DNA of 64,000 nt from Phragmites australis (taxonomy: Eukaryota > Streptophyta > Magnoliopsida > Poales > Poaceae): positions 18,159,001 through 18,223,000 of the forward strand of contig NC_084943.1 in assembly GCF_958298935.1 (NCBI RefSeq), written 5' to 3'. Shown one piece after another: positions 10,777 to 20,489 of the stretch. A model generated the notes under the pieces. The model saw only the letters and a program-made list of their open reading frames with translations, had not been told where the DNA came from and searched no databases. The translations under genes were made by a program, and so were the position numbers. Numbering within the stretch: the stretch's first letter is position 1; each line of letters opens with the position of its first letter.

Positions 10777-12585
10777 ATGGCGGAGCCCTCCGACGTGGAG
10801 GCAGCGGCAGCGGCAGCGGCGGCCGTCTCGGCGATGCTCCTGGAGCTCGCGGCCGATGACGACGCGGCGGCGCTCGGGGAACTCCTCGCCGCGCACCCGT
10901 CCCTCGCCGACGAGCCCGCACCGTGGTACTCTCCGGCGCGCGGGGCGGAGCCCATGACCCCGCTCATGGTCGCCGCCGCCTACGGGTCAGTGGCTTGCCT
11001 CGACGTCCTCCTTTCGCCGCCCCACCTCGCTGATCCCAACCGCGCCTCCTCGTCATCCCTATCCACGCCGCTCCATCTCGCCGCGGCCGGGGGCGCCGCC
11101 TCGTCTCCCGCCGCCGTCTCCCGCCTCCTCGCCGCCGGCGCCGATCCCACCCTCCTCGACCACCTCCACCGCCGGCCGTCCGACCTCGTCGCTCTGCCCC
11201 CCAACTCGCTCCCCCTCAAGAACCACCTCCTCTCCCTCCTCGGCGCCCGCAAGGAGTGGCCGCCGGACCCCTCCCTCCCCGATATCAAGAACGGCGCCTA
11301 CGCCTCCGACGACTTCCGCATGTACTCCTTCAAGGTGCGCGCGTGCTCGCGGGCCTACTCCCACGACTGGACGGAGTGCCCCTTCGTCCACCCTGGCGAG
11401 AACGCGCGGCGGAGGGACCCGCGCAAGTACCACTACAGCTGCGTGCCGTGCCCGGAGTTCAAGAAGGGGGCCGGCTGCCGGAGAGGGGACATGTGCGAGT
11501 ACGCGCACGGGGTGTTCGAGAGCTGGCTCCACCCGGCGCAGTACCGGACGCGGCTGTGCAAGGACGGCGTCGCGTGCGCGCGCCGCGTCTGCTTCTTTGC
11601 GCACACGCCGGAGGAGCTCCGGCCGCTGTACGTCTCTACGGGGTCACGCGGAGCGATGGAGATGGCGGCGGCGATGGGGATGGGGCTGCCGTCGCCGGGG
11701 GCATCGTTCACGCCGCCGCTGTCGCCGTCCGGAGGGGGCAGCGGCGTCGCGGGCGCGTGGCCACAGCCCAGCGTGCCGGCGCTGTGCCTGCCCGGGAGCG
11801 CCGGGAACCTGCACCTGAGCCGGCTGCGCACGTCGCTGAGCGCGCGCAGCATGGCGGTTGACGAGCTGCTGGCTGCGGCGGACTACGAAGGTCTGGTCGG
11901 GTCGCCAGCTTCCGTGCGGTCGGCCAGGGGAAAGACACTCGTGCCGTCAAATTTTGACGATCTGTTCTCCGCTGAGATGGCAGGCGCCGCGGCGTCTCAC
12001 TCGCCGCGGTACGCAGACCAGGGCGGCGCTGCTTTCTCGCCGACACGCAAGGCCGCCATGCTGAACCAGTTCCAGCAGCAGCAGAGCTTGCTATCTCCTC
12101 GGGCCACGGCGGCCGCGGTTATCCCAGAGCCAGTGTCTCCGATGAGCTCCCGGCTGCTCGCAGCCCTTGCGCAGCGGGAGAAGATGCAGCAGCAGACGCT
12201 GAGAAGCGTGAGCTCTCGAGAGCTTGGCTCGGGCGCCTCCCTCCTGGTCGGCTCACCAGTGGGCTCTAGCTGGTCCAAATGGGGAATTCCTTCCGGCACC
12301 CCAGATTGGGGTGCCGACGATGAGGAGCTCAACTGCCTCAGGCGGTCCTCGTCGTTTGAACTCCGGAGCGGTGCGAACGGCGATGAGCCAGACCTTTCAT
12401 GGGTCAATACCCTGGTGAAGGAGCCAACGCCGGAGAAGCCGTCCATCAACGGGACGACAGCAATGGAGTCCATTGGCACTTTGGGTCAGACAGCAAGTCA
12501 TGATGAAATTGGTGCTGAGGACCACACCGCTCGGGTCATCGGCGGCTGGCTTGAACAGCTCCAGCTGGATGAGATGGTAGTCTAG
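10777..12585 (+). CDS. Ankyrin-repeat, arginine-rich tandem CCCH zinc-finger protein (RR-TZF family)
   Basis: A single uninterrupted exon of 602 codons with strong GC bias at third positions, and the only intact gene here. Two ankyrin repeats lie at about residues 59-80 (MTPLMVAAAYGS) and 96-126 (LSTPLHLAAAGG). An arginine-rich region with C190, C201 and H205 precedes two CCCH fingers: C225-X8-C234-X5-C240-X3-H244, then 16 residues, then C261-X5-C267-X4-C272-X3-H276. This is the exact plant RR-TZF arrangement. The C-terminal half is low-complexity and Ser-rich with conserved-looking blocks (MSSRLLAALAQREK, RRSSSFELRSG, DLSWVNTLV, GGWLEQLQLDEM). Family members bind AU-rich RNA, shuttle between nucleus and cytoplasmic P-bodies or stress granules, and regulate stress, hormone and senescence responses. 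Rice OsTZF1/OsC3H33 is of this type and of similar length. The start is the first ATG of the frame, with G at +4, after a CT-rich leader. The exact orthologue is not established. Confidence 0.96.
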   Translation: MAEPSDVEAAAAAAAAVSAMLLELAADDDAAALGELLAAHPSLADEPAPWYSPARGAEPMTPLMVAAAYGSVACLDVLLSPPHLADPNRASSSSLSTPLHLAAAGGAASSPAAVSRLLAAGADPTLLDHLHRRPSDLVALPPNSLPLKNHLLSLLGARKEWPPDPSLPDIKNGAYASDDFRMYSFKVRACSRAYSHDWTECPFVHPGENARRRDPRKYHYSCVPCPEFKKGAGCRRGDMCEYAHGVFESWLHPAQYRTRLCKDGVACARRVCFFAHTPEELRPLYVSTGSRGAMEMAAAMGMGLPSPGASFTPPLSPSGGGSGVAGAWPQPSVPALCLPGSAGNLHLSRLRTSLSARSMAVDELLAAADYEGLVGSPASVRSARGKTLVPSNFDDLFSAEMAGAAASHSPRYADQGGAAFSPTRKAAMLNQFQQQQSLLSPRATAAAVIPEPVSPMSSRLLAALAQREKMQQQTLRSVSSRELGSGASLLVGSPVGSSWSKWGIPSGTPDWGADDEELNCLRRSSSFELRSGANGDEPDLSWVNTLVKEPTPEKPSINGTTAMESIGTLGQTASHDEIGAEDHTARVIGGWLEQLQLDEMVV

Positions 12586-13586
12586 AAAAAACACAAACAC
12601 AGATGAAACAAGAAAGGTGCCATTTTTTTTCTGTGATTCACCAGTTGCCGCCTCTTACTAATATCTACTAGCCTCATATCTTGCTAGTAATTGCTGGTGA
12701 TACATTCTTTTGGAGTTGGTTAGTGTAGGTGTCAAGGTTTCCACAATTCTCCACGAGAAATGGAGGAGTTGAAGCCTGGTCAATTTGTATCGAATTGCCG
12801 GCTTGGCCAGGTGAAAATTCTCTCCCTGTATTTCTCCCTGTACCTTCCTTCCATCTTTTGCTGATCATTCCCAAAGGTGACCTCGTCTCTCTGAGGACTG
12901 TGAATTATGTTTGGTAGCACTAGTGTCTACTTGCCCCCATCCTATGCTTCTTGTGAAGGAGTATGAAGGGAGAGGAGCCTTTCTTGCATCAAATGCTTCT
13001 GAGGCCTGTCATGGCTCATGATTGTTGTATACACCCTACTCGGAACCGGCTTCTCTAACCTGATGTAGGGAAGGCCGGGTGAACAGTAATCATGACGTTT
13101 TTGTGTGAACAGGGCGCAGGAACAGTTGTCCGATAAACAAGAAGTCCACAGACATCGCCCATGTACAGTACCCTGTGAGCAGTGATCCAATGAACAATAA
13201 CACGGTGACCAGTGACTTACAGCAAATCACTGTTTATCAAGACACATAATACTGTTTGCGTTAGTGTTCACTGGTGCCTTTCCTTCAGGAGGTTCCACCC
13301 TACTGTTGTACCACTACTCAATTCGTGACTGATGTAAAGTGCCCTACTGTTGTTGTTGAACTCAGAATCCATGATTTGTGTAAAATGCCTTTATTGTTGT
13401 AGTAACAAGGTTAAGCTATTCTGTTCCTTAAAATACTACAAAAATGACTACAGGTGTGTGCTGATGCATCTTTGCAACATCACATCACTTATAATGTTAT
13501 CACCCTGTAGATTGTGTTCCATTTGCTGCTGTGATGGTTGCCTGATTGGTGCTGATAGCAACTGTTTCCTGCTGCAGCAATGGTTA
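12586..13586 (+). other. Probable 3' UTR and downstream region
   Basis: No ORF with coding character. The first 300-350 bp are the likely 3' UTR of the zinc-finger gene; I cannot place a poly(A) site. At 13078-13260 the word GTGAACAGTA and variants (GTGAACAGGG, GAACAGTTG, GTGAGCAGTGATCC, GTGACCAGTGAC) recurs about every 25-40 bp and looks like the decayed end of a DNA transposon. Confidence 0.5.
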
Positions 13587-13934
13587 GGCCATCTCCAGCA
13601 GATACTGTAAAAATTCATCCTTTATAACACTATTACAGTATCCCCTAACACTATTATGGTATCCTCTATTTTTTTCATCTCCAGCAGCTACTCTATTTCC
13701 TACCTTCTACTACTTTTCATCACTCCTCATACCCACAGTCATACGTAGCTACAGTAATACGGGTCCTTATTTCCGGCCGCAACTTTGCCGGCCCTCTCTC
13801 CTCTCCCGCTTCCCTGTTCATGCTGATACCGAAGCTGCTGGAGGCAGTTGCCGCAGCCAACGATCGGCAAAGGACAGCCACAGTCTTCGGCACAGTAGAA
13901 TACGGCGAGGAAACCGATTCAGCTGGAGTTGGTC
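13587..13934. mobile_element. Tourist-like (PIF/Harbinger) MITE
   Basis: A 348-bp element starting GGCCATCTCCAGCAG and ending CAGCTGGAGTTGGTC, so the ends are imperfect inverted repeats of about 13-15 bp. It is bordered by TTA at 13584-13586 and 13935-13937, the 3-bp target duplication of PIF/Harbinger elements. There is no transposase ORF. Insertion about 1 kb downstream of a gene is typical of these elements. Confidence 0.8.
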
Positions 13935-13937
13935 TTA

Positions 13938-15444
13938 GTGACTTGGTGTTGCTGTACTGTTGTGTTTGACACTGTGGATGTCTGCAAGTCAAGGTTAGTG
14001 TAGTAATCTCAGGTCGGCAGAGGATTTGATGGATGCTGTAATGTTAATCGTTCCAAGGCGGTTAACATAGTGCATGTCGATCTCAGCAAGGGTAATGTTT
14101 AATGTGCTCCAGAGGAGTGACCTGGCCCCTGATGGTCTTCTTTCTTGTCATGATAAAACAAATGGGACGGTGGCTCGGTATGGCCGCCTCATGTCTTGGG
14201 CTCTGTTTGGTCCTGATCACAGTGCTGACTCATACTGTGACTTGGATTTTTTTTTTAAAAGGATGCATTTTCCGGTTCAAATGCATCTTTCCAAAAAAAA
14301 AATTTCACGAAATTCCTGTTTTTTCTTACTGTTTTGCTACACGTAAAAGCATGTGACATCACTGAATTTTACTTTTATTTCGTTAGAACCAGTTTGGTTT
14401 ATTTGTACAATGTTTTTTGTTTTGTTTTGTCGTGAAGTATATTTTAGCCTCCAGTGGTTCATATGCTGATTATCCTTTAAAGTGATGATAGTATTGAAAT
14501 CAAATCCTAGTAAATTGGTTTGCAGGTTTGCGTTGCATCTACTTTTGATATAGTTGGAAAAAAGGTCAGATTTATTGTTTCATTATTTGAGTGAGTTGTT
14601 ACTGAATGATGTTAAGCATCTCTTTTTTTAAGAAATGGTTAGGTTCATAATGATTTCAATTAGAATATGGGTTGGATTAGGGCATCTACCTCCTGAATCC
14701 TGATGACGTTCGTGTGCATCTACTTAAGCTAGGTCCCAATTATTTTTTTGTTCTTTTAAAAATTGCATTGCAAGTGTAAATCTGCGAATAAATAAAACAC
14801 AAAGTTGCCCATACCTGGCGGTATTATTGAGCTATCGAATATACATTTTGACTTGAAAATCTCTCAGAGATAAATGATAACGAGTAAGCAAAGATAGAAC
14901 ATTTGCACAAATGATAATCTGTATGGAAGAAATGTTTTGAGAAAAGAGATTTGTTGAGCAAACTAATATGAATTACATACATAGCAATTAGTCAATACAA
15001 TGATGCTTTGCTTTCCATTTTAAATGTTGGTTGGTTGGAAGGTGGAGAATGAAGATGGGAATGGCACCTAGGTGACAAAATGCAGATGTGGATTCCTCCC
15101 ATCTGAGATAACCAACTTTTCTATGTTCAGTTGTCAATATGACTCTAATCAACTGTTGGGCAGGTCAGATAGATCACACGGGTCTGCATCGACAAGTTTA
15201 GTTTTGCTTCTATTTCAGCGTCCATACATGTTGTAACCTAATCGTGATGTAATGTGGCGCTTGTAGATACTTTTTTTTTTGCGCTGATATAGATAATGTT
15301 GTTCTTTGAGTTGCTACATGTTTTGAATTGGTTTATTGAAGTTGTATGTGCCGGCTAATATTAATTATCTTTGTAAAATTTATTTCAGATAGGTACATGT
15401 ACGATTGGTGCATGAATCTAATCTACATAAAGCTCATTTTCTGG
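13938..15444. other. Intergenic DNA, nothing recognised
   Basis: AT-rich sequence without coding or structural signals I can support. The two overlapping ORFs at 14074-14356 lie in a simple T- and A-rich context and match nothing. A GGGCTCTGTTTGG word near 14198 resembles transposon termini, but I find no partner end. Confidence 0.5.
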
Positions 15445-15720
15445 TAAAAATATAAAAATAGATAACATACCGAACCTTATTTATAAAAATAGACAACATG
15501 CTATTTTATTTATAAATATAGCAAGTGTATTTGGCATGTGGCGTGTCGATATCAAGTTTTTAGTACACGGTGTGCCGAAAACAAGTAGGATGAAGTATTT
15601 GGCACACGGTATGCTAAATATATGGAACCTCAAGCGTATTCGGCACGTCATGTGCCGAATACAGGCAACAGTGTCATATTTAGCACACCATATGCTAAAA
15701 ACGACCCTATTGGCTGGCTC
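15445..15720. repeat. Palindromic-motif repeat related in design to the 7.4-kb foldback element
   Basis: It contains AAAAATAGACAACATG words like those near the foldback termini, and repeated motifs around TATTCGGCAC/GTGCCGAATA. At about 15628-15663 CGTATTCGGCACGTCATGTGCCGAATACAG forms a near-perfect palindrome; looser copies lie at 15525-15700. The half-site differs from that of the 7.4-kb element (GGCAC instead of GGCAACT). No second arm and no target duplication were found, so it is probably one end of a related foldback element. Confidence 0.5.
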
Positions 15721-15943
15721 CCTCGTGTTGAGTGCAGCGTGCTTCTGTCGGTTGGCTCCCTCTGCCATAATTCGGTGTAAGCACAACTCGAAGTTGATGT
15801 CAGAGGAGAAAATGATTGCAAGAGATTGCTTAAGCCACAAACAATACCATCATATGCATAGTGCATAGCTATTGAATACATAGATCATCTCAAGATGGTG
15901 GTAGAAAATGGCAACGCAAATTAGCGGAAGAATGCGAGTTGTG

Positions 15944-16890
15944 CTAGTCAATGCTATCAGGGTGAGATGGTTGTTGTCTCCGAGGTGGTGATGAGAAGTT
16001 GTAAGGATGGGTACAGGTAAATCCACTATCATCTTCAGGGTCATTAGTGTCCTCTGGAGATGGAGGCCTCAGAGGGAGGGTTTGTGGCATGAAATTGTCA
16101 TCATTGTCGTCATCTAGAGCTATCACGGTAGGAGCATATTCTATTTCCTTATTGGTTGTACGCCATCTCGATGTGGTGCGTGAACGTTCTCTTACAGTAT
16201 TCCTTGAACCTTCTCCTGTATTGCTGCTGGAATGTCGAGACATTGGTGGCATGAAATCATCATCCTCATCATCATCTTCATTTTTTGGGTGAATAGTAGA
16301 GGGCGTCGCTGTACCCCTTAGGTTCACTGATCTTCATCGTCTTCTACGTGAACTAGACATCACACCCCCGCCAAATAGCATATCCATCACCAAGAAATTT
16401 GGGATGCCTTTGTTGATCAACTTTGTGTCTTTTAGGAACGCCTATTGCAAAAGAGAAGCATTTGAATCAATGGAAAAAGGTAAGTAGCCTAACCAAATAG
16501 AAAATGATGAACCTGAATATGAGATGTATACTAGTTTGACAACATCACGATCATTCTTTACCTCCTAGAGAAACCCAGCACAGAAGGATGATCGGCTAGT
16601 TCCCACACCTCAAGATACCTTTGACGCCGCTCGTGCAAGAGGTCCCTAAGGACATTGATGGTTACATGTTGGAGCGGAGCGATTAACGCAAAACAAAAGG
16701 GTCTTGCATGCAATTTAAACACGGTTTGGATTAGGTTATTCTCTGAAAGGATCATCATTTCCTTCACGCACAACCTGCAAGGATGTATTAAATGCTATAT
16801 CGATCATTGTAGGTGTCCATGAAAAGTTTGTACCAGAAGATCTATTGATCCTTGACTGCAACATTCTGGCTTTGCACCAAAGCATGAATC
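15944..16890 (-). pseudogene. Degenerate transposon-associated gene, C-terminal exons (family uncertain)
   Basis: On the minus strand an open frame at 16327-15944 encodes an acidic, Ser/Arg-rich tail (ENDDDEDDD-like run, MPPMSRHSSS, SPEDTNDPEDDSG). Just upstream a probable exon follows a CTTTTGCAATAG acceptor (about 16440) and encodes VPKRHKVDQQRHPKFLGDGY in one frame. Another piece at 16773-16558 encodes LIQTVFKLHARPFCF and ERRQRYLEVWELADHPSVLG. The pieces do not join without stops. The general look (split exons, acidic tail, repeat surroundings) suggests a plant mobile domain or transposase relic, but I do not recognise the family with certainty. Confidence 0.35.
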
Positions 16891-16979
16891 CCTGATTATT
16901 TAAGAAATATTGAACAAGTATTAAACAATGCTTAATAAATAAAGTTATGTACTATAATTATTTGGCAAACATTAAATAA

Positions 16980-17199
16980 TTAAAAGTAATTACATTAACA
17001 ATATAGTGAATAAGACATGTCAGGATAATGGTTATTATATCTTGTGATAATGCTTGTTGTAAAGGCGCGTGTTCCGATCCTGGAAGAAAAACACATGTCG
17101 GGACTACCAGGGTGATATTTCGGTTAGTCATGAGAGTTGTGATTACACAAATGATCGACTTAATGATTAATTGGAATATTATCTGGATGGCTCCTCACA
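16980..17199 (+). repeat. 3' end fragment of a chromovirus LTR (same family as 33922-37280)
   Basis: The segment with CTTGTTGTAAAGGCG, CGGGACTACCAGGGTGATAT and AAATGATCGACTTAATGATT aligns with the last 200 bp of the LTR at 33922-37280 (CTTGTTGTAAATGCG, CGGGACTACCAGGGTGGTAT, AAATGATCGTCCTAATAATT). It ends at TCCTCACA, which fits an LTR terminus. Only the end of the LTR is present, so this is a truncated copy abutting the Tat-1 relic. Confidence 0.65.
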
Positions 17200-17479
17200 C
17201 TCCAGTTATCGCCCTTTCATTTGTCATTCGTTTTCACTATTCACTTGATAAATCCAGGATGATGAATTACCATTGGTTGATTTCTAGCAAGTGATTAGTC
17301 CCTTGACTTTGTCTGATTCCCAGGCCATCCCTTTGACATAGCTAGCCCCAGTCGTAGGTGTGAAGTGGAGGAAAATAACCATTAAAAAACAAAAAATTGA
17401 ACATCGTCTTGCGCCTTCCGATTACCAAGAGGTTTGGCTTGAATCTTAATCTTGACTAGTAGCATTCCTTTCCCTTCCT

Positions 17480-18314
17480 CATCTCGTCGATTGCAGGCCA
17501 TCACTTCTGGAGAAAGCAAAAGAACAAACCGCAAGCGGGTTGGTTAGCCAACTGACATCGACCTCTCCTGTTACGCTGCCTCCAGCTCCTAGAAGATACT
17601 GCCTCGGACGCACCTGAAGCAGACCCACGGCCTAAGAAAGTTGAGACCTTGATATCGATCCCAACTGATGACCCTTGGGCAGCGATAAAGGTTCTCCTCA
17701 AGGCCATAGGTGCTCAAGCGGCTGCTGCCAAGGCCCGATATTCGGAGATTGACCACACCAACTGCCAGATGGAGCTTAATGCTAGCCAAGAAAGAATTGA
17801 ACGTAAGTCCACTCCCAGACCACAAGTATATGATTCAAGCATTATGTAACTAATGATAATCAATTTCTATTTGCTTCTCCAGTTCTTGAGTCCTCCTTGA
17901 ACAGCAAAGAGGCCCTCATCGACGACGCAATGGAAACCATAGATGGTAATTCCAAATACCAGGAAAAGCTCAAAAATGATGTGAAGATAGTGAGAGCTGA
18001 ACGAAAGGCCATCGTTGTTGAATGAGACGCCGCTATTACCGAGCGAAATGCTGCTGCTGCCAAGCGAGATGCTGAAGGAGCAGACCCTTGACCGCATGTA
18101 CCAATCGGCCTCCATAAGCGCTGAAACAATACTTGGTGTCCTCAAGAGTTACAACCCTGCACTCAACACATCAGTAGTGACAGAGGGGTTTAACTGCACC
18201 ACAGAGGAAGCAGCAGAATTTATTCTTAGCGTCAAGCCTGTAGTTCCTACCTTTGTTGAGTCGTTAGGGTTTTGCCTGCTTAACGATGACAGTGAGGAAA
18301 GTCCCTCAAGCTAA
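17480..18314 (+). pseudogene. Antisense gene of Tat-1: C-terminal coiled-coil exons of a Transposase_28-type protein
   Basis: The first exon begins after a GATTGCAG acceptor near 17496 and encodes SEIDHTNCQMELNASQERIE. An 80-bp intron follows (GTAAGT at 17803, CAG at 17880-17882), and the frame continues as LLESSLNSKEALIDDAMETI. Alanine- and charge-rich segments (ITERNAAAAKRDAEGA) point to a coiled coil. The tail at 18015-18314 includes SVVTEGFNCTTEEAAEFILS and ends EESPSS. One stop (18023) and a frame change disable it. The same type of gene, with its N-terminal domain present, is split around Tat-2 at 46971-63130. It runs opposite to the Tat-1 pol, and its 5' half is missing, probably removed at the junction near 17200-17480. 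The family is known as putative gypsy type transposon (PF04195, Transposase_28); the name says little about function. Confidence 0.6.
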
Positions 18315-18899
18315 TGGTCCATTTGACTCGAAACATTTAGAACTTGTTTCATGGTCTAGGAATGTTTGAAATATTACTGCTATTTTGCATGTTTATTATG
18401 CTATTGCCTACTATTCCTTTGTCGAAAATAGAATTAGCTTAAATAGGTGAAAAAACTAATGAGTACATGTTATAACCATCCTCAAGACTTGCTGACTAAA
18501 TATATATTGATGCTTGAAAACTCAACTAGACAAATTGTTAGATGCATTGGTCCTCGTGTACACACTCGAAGCAACTGAAAGAATCAGAGAAGAGAATAGT
18601 ACACAACTAGAAAAAGAAATAGCATGATGATGTTTTTTGCAAACTTTCACCAACTTGTGTATTTGACCAACATATGAAAATGAACTCGATAGGAAACACA
18701 TATGGGATAAACTAGAACTTCAGAATCTTGTGAGCCATTAGGCGTGAGATGTATAACAATCTCTTATGCCATTATGCCTTATGAGCTGTAGTTGTTTGTT
18801 ATCGACCCAACACATATCTCTGTTGGCTCTATCCAAAGCAATCGTCACAAATCCAGATAAACGTTTGCAAAGAAAATGTATTTAAAGAATATGGTAGTA

Positions 18900-19340
18900 C
18901 TATGTAGGCCCCAACTCTCTTGTCAAGGAGGAAAATGCTCGATCAGGGAGTAAGAAAAAATATACATGTACCATAAAAAATATATGATGTAGCCCTAACT
19001 CTATGCTCGATGACTGAATCAAGTGGAGAGTAAAGCCGTAGCATCAAAAATATGCGATGTAGCCCCCGACTCTCTGTTTGATGTGATAATCAATATAGAG
19101 AGTAGAGTTGTAGCATCGAAAGATACTCAATGTGGCCCTTGACTCTTCACTCAAAAACTAAGTTCGAGTAGAAAGTAGAGCATAGCACTAGCATTAAACA
19201 ATGTGCAACTCCCTGCTCTCTGGTTAACATGATAGTTAAATAGAGAGTGAAGTATAAGCGTAAAATACATGACGTAGCCCTTGACTCTTCGCTTGATGAC
19301 TGAATCGAGCGAAGAGTAGAGCATAAGCATCAACTCCTTC
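18900..19340. repeat. Tandem array, period about 71 bp, each unit containing a hairpin
   Basis: The phrase GATGTAGCCCTTGACTCT and variants start at 18986, 19056, 19127, 19199 and 19270 (spacing 70-72 bp), with a more diverged unit at 18902. After the phrase, most units hold an inverted repeat: ACTCTTCGCT...AGCGAAGAGT in the last unit, ACTCTCT...AGAGAGT in the second, CTCTCTGGTTAA...TTAAATAGAGAG in the fourth. Tat-lineage retrotransposons are known to carry fast-evolving tandem arrays in their 3' untranslated part, and this array lies in that place in Tat-1. Confidence 0.8.
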
Positions 19341-19658
19341 TTCTTGACCACACACTCAAAGGCGTCAACCCCCGAGCATATGGCTGCAATTTTATTGTAG
19401 TCATCAAATGAATCCGATCAATCGGGTAGGTGAGTATTAAAAACCCACTCCCTATTGTGCTCGTTTTCACCACAACCTTTGATTTGATGTGTCATAATGA
19501 TGCCGCACCCCTCTTTGCATAGATTAGACAAGTCATAATGCCTTAGCAACACCTCGACTTCTGCCAGACGCGTCGTGCGACTGATGCGACCTCGTCATCA
19601 CGCCGGCGCTATCGGATCTTGACGACACCATTTCCATAGTGTGACCCATTTCCACACC

Positions 19659-19666
19659 TATAAATA
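19659..19666 (+). promoter_or_regulatory. TATA box of the antisense ORF in Tat-1
   Basis: TATAAATA, 94 bp before the ATG at 19753, in a short GC-richer leader. The antisense gene of Tat-3 has TATAAAAG 88 bp before its ATG, so position and spacing are similar. Confidence 0.5.
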
Positions 19667-19752
19667 AGGAAAACCGGGACCGTCTGTTCTCACCCCATTT
19701 CCTTCCTTTCTCCCTGCACATTGCCTGATAGAAACTTGTAGAGCTTGAAACC

Positions 19753-20335
19753 ATGGTCTCAACTCCATCGTCGTCTCCTGAGCCATATTCAGAAATCAAA
19801 GGAGTTGGACCTCTCACCCCAAGGCCTCTTGCCATGGTTCCACCTGGCATCATTATCATTTCCTCCGATGAGGAGGAATCGAGTGAAAGGAATAGGAGAA
19901 GAGGGAACAAAATGTCCGTTGGAGGTCATCGACCTTTCACCCGCCACCTCCGATGTTTCCTTGACATCGATGGCATGACGTCGACCTAACACAGGAATCG
20001 GTGACGTGAGCCGTGTAGGAGGGATATGACAATAGTGGTGATTTTGATGAGATCATCGACTAGGTCACCAACGATGTCTTCGGTGATGGAGCCCCCGAGC
20101 CTCCGGCGGTGAAGAAAGCACGATCATCTTCTCTATCGACAACTGTCAGATCATCTCCGTGCCCCGCAGAGGACCACTCAGCATTATTGGTGCTAGTTAG
20201 CAGCTCCAGCAGGGCCTTCACCTCGACCACTCTCCATGGCCCTTATGTTGACCGACGGCTGGTCCCCGAGGCGATCAGCTGCTGCCCCAAAGAGGAGCAG
20301 AAAAGGTTCCTCAACTCATTTGAGGGCAAGTAGGG
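19753..20335 (+). pseudogene. Short antisense ORF of Tat-1, Ser/Pro-rich acidic protein
   Basis: It opens with MVSTPSSSPEPYSEIKG and an acidic serine patch (IISSDEEESSER), then reaches a stop at 19987-19989. Coding character continues downstream in another frame (GDGAPEPPAVKKARSSSLST, then PKEEQKRFLNSFEGK). The product has no domain I recognise. It runs tail-to-tail with the Tat-1 pol, whose end lies at about 20490. A similar Ser/Pro-rich antisense ORF sits at the same place in Tat-2 (60786-60110, minus). Non-structural antisense ORFs downstream of pol are known in the Tat lineage; their function is not settled. Confidence 0.5.
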
Positions 20336-20489
20336 ACCCTCATACTTCTGAACTCTTAGAAGTGGTGGATCCTCACTATTTGCAAGAGCTAGGCGGATCC
20401 TTTTTGTCAATTTTGTGCTAGACACACATGTTAGAAAGAGAAAAATATGTAATAGGATAGTCAGTCTGATCAAAATGTAATCAACCTAC

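Noticed and set aside
11256..11861. Long GC-rich ORF overlapping the zinc-finger gene in another frame, and minus-strand ORFs at 11059-11604 and 11997-12479
   Set aside because: They are shadows of a strongly GC-biased coding exon; Ala/Arg/Pro-rich composition and no known domain.
18900..19340. Tandem array considered as CRISPR-like
   Set aside because: Plant nuclear context, diverged contiguous 71-bp units without spacers and no cas genes; it is a retrotransposon-associated minisatellite.
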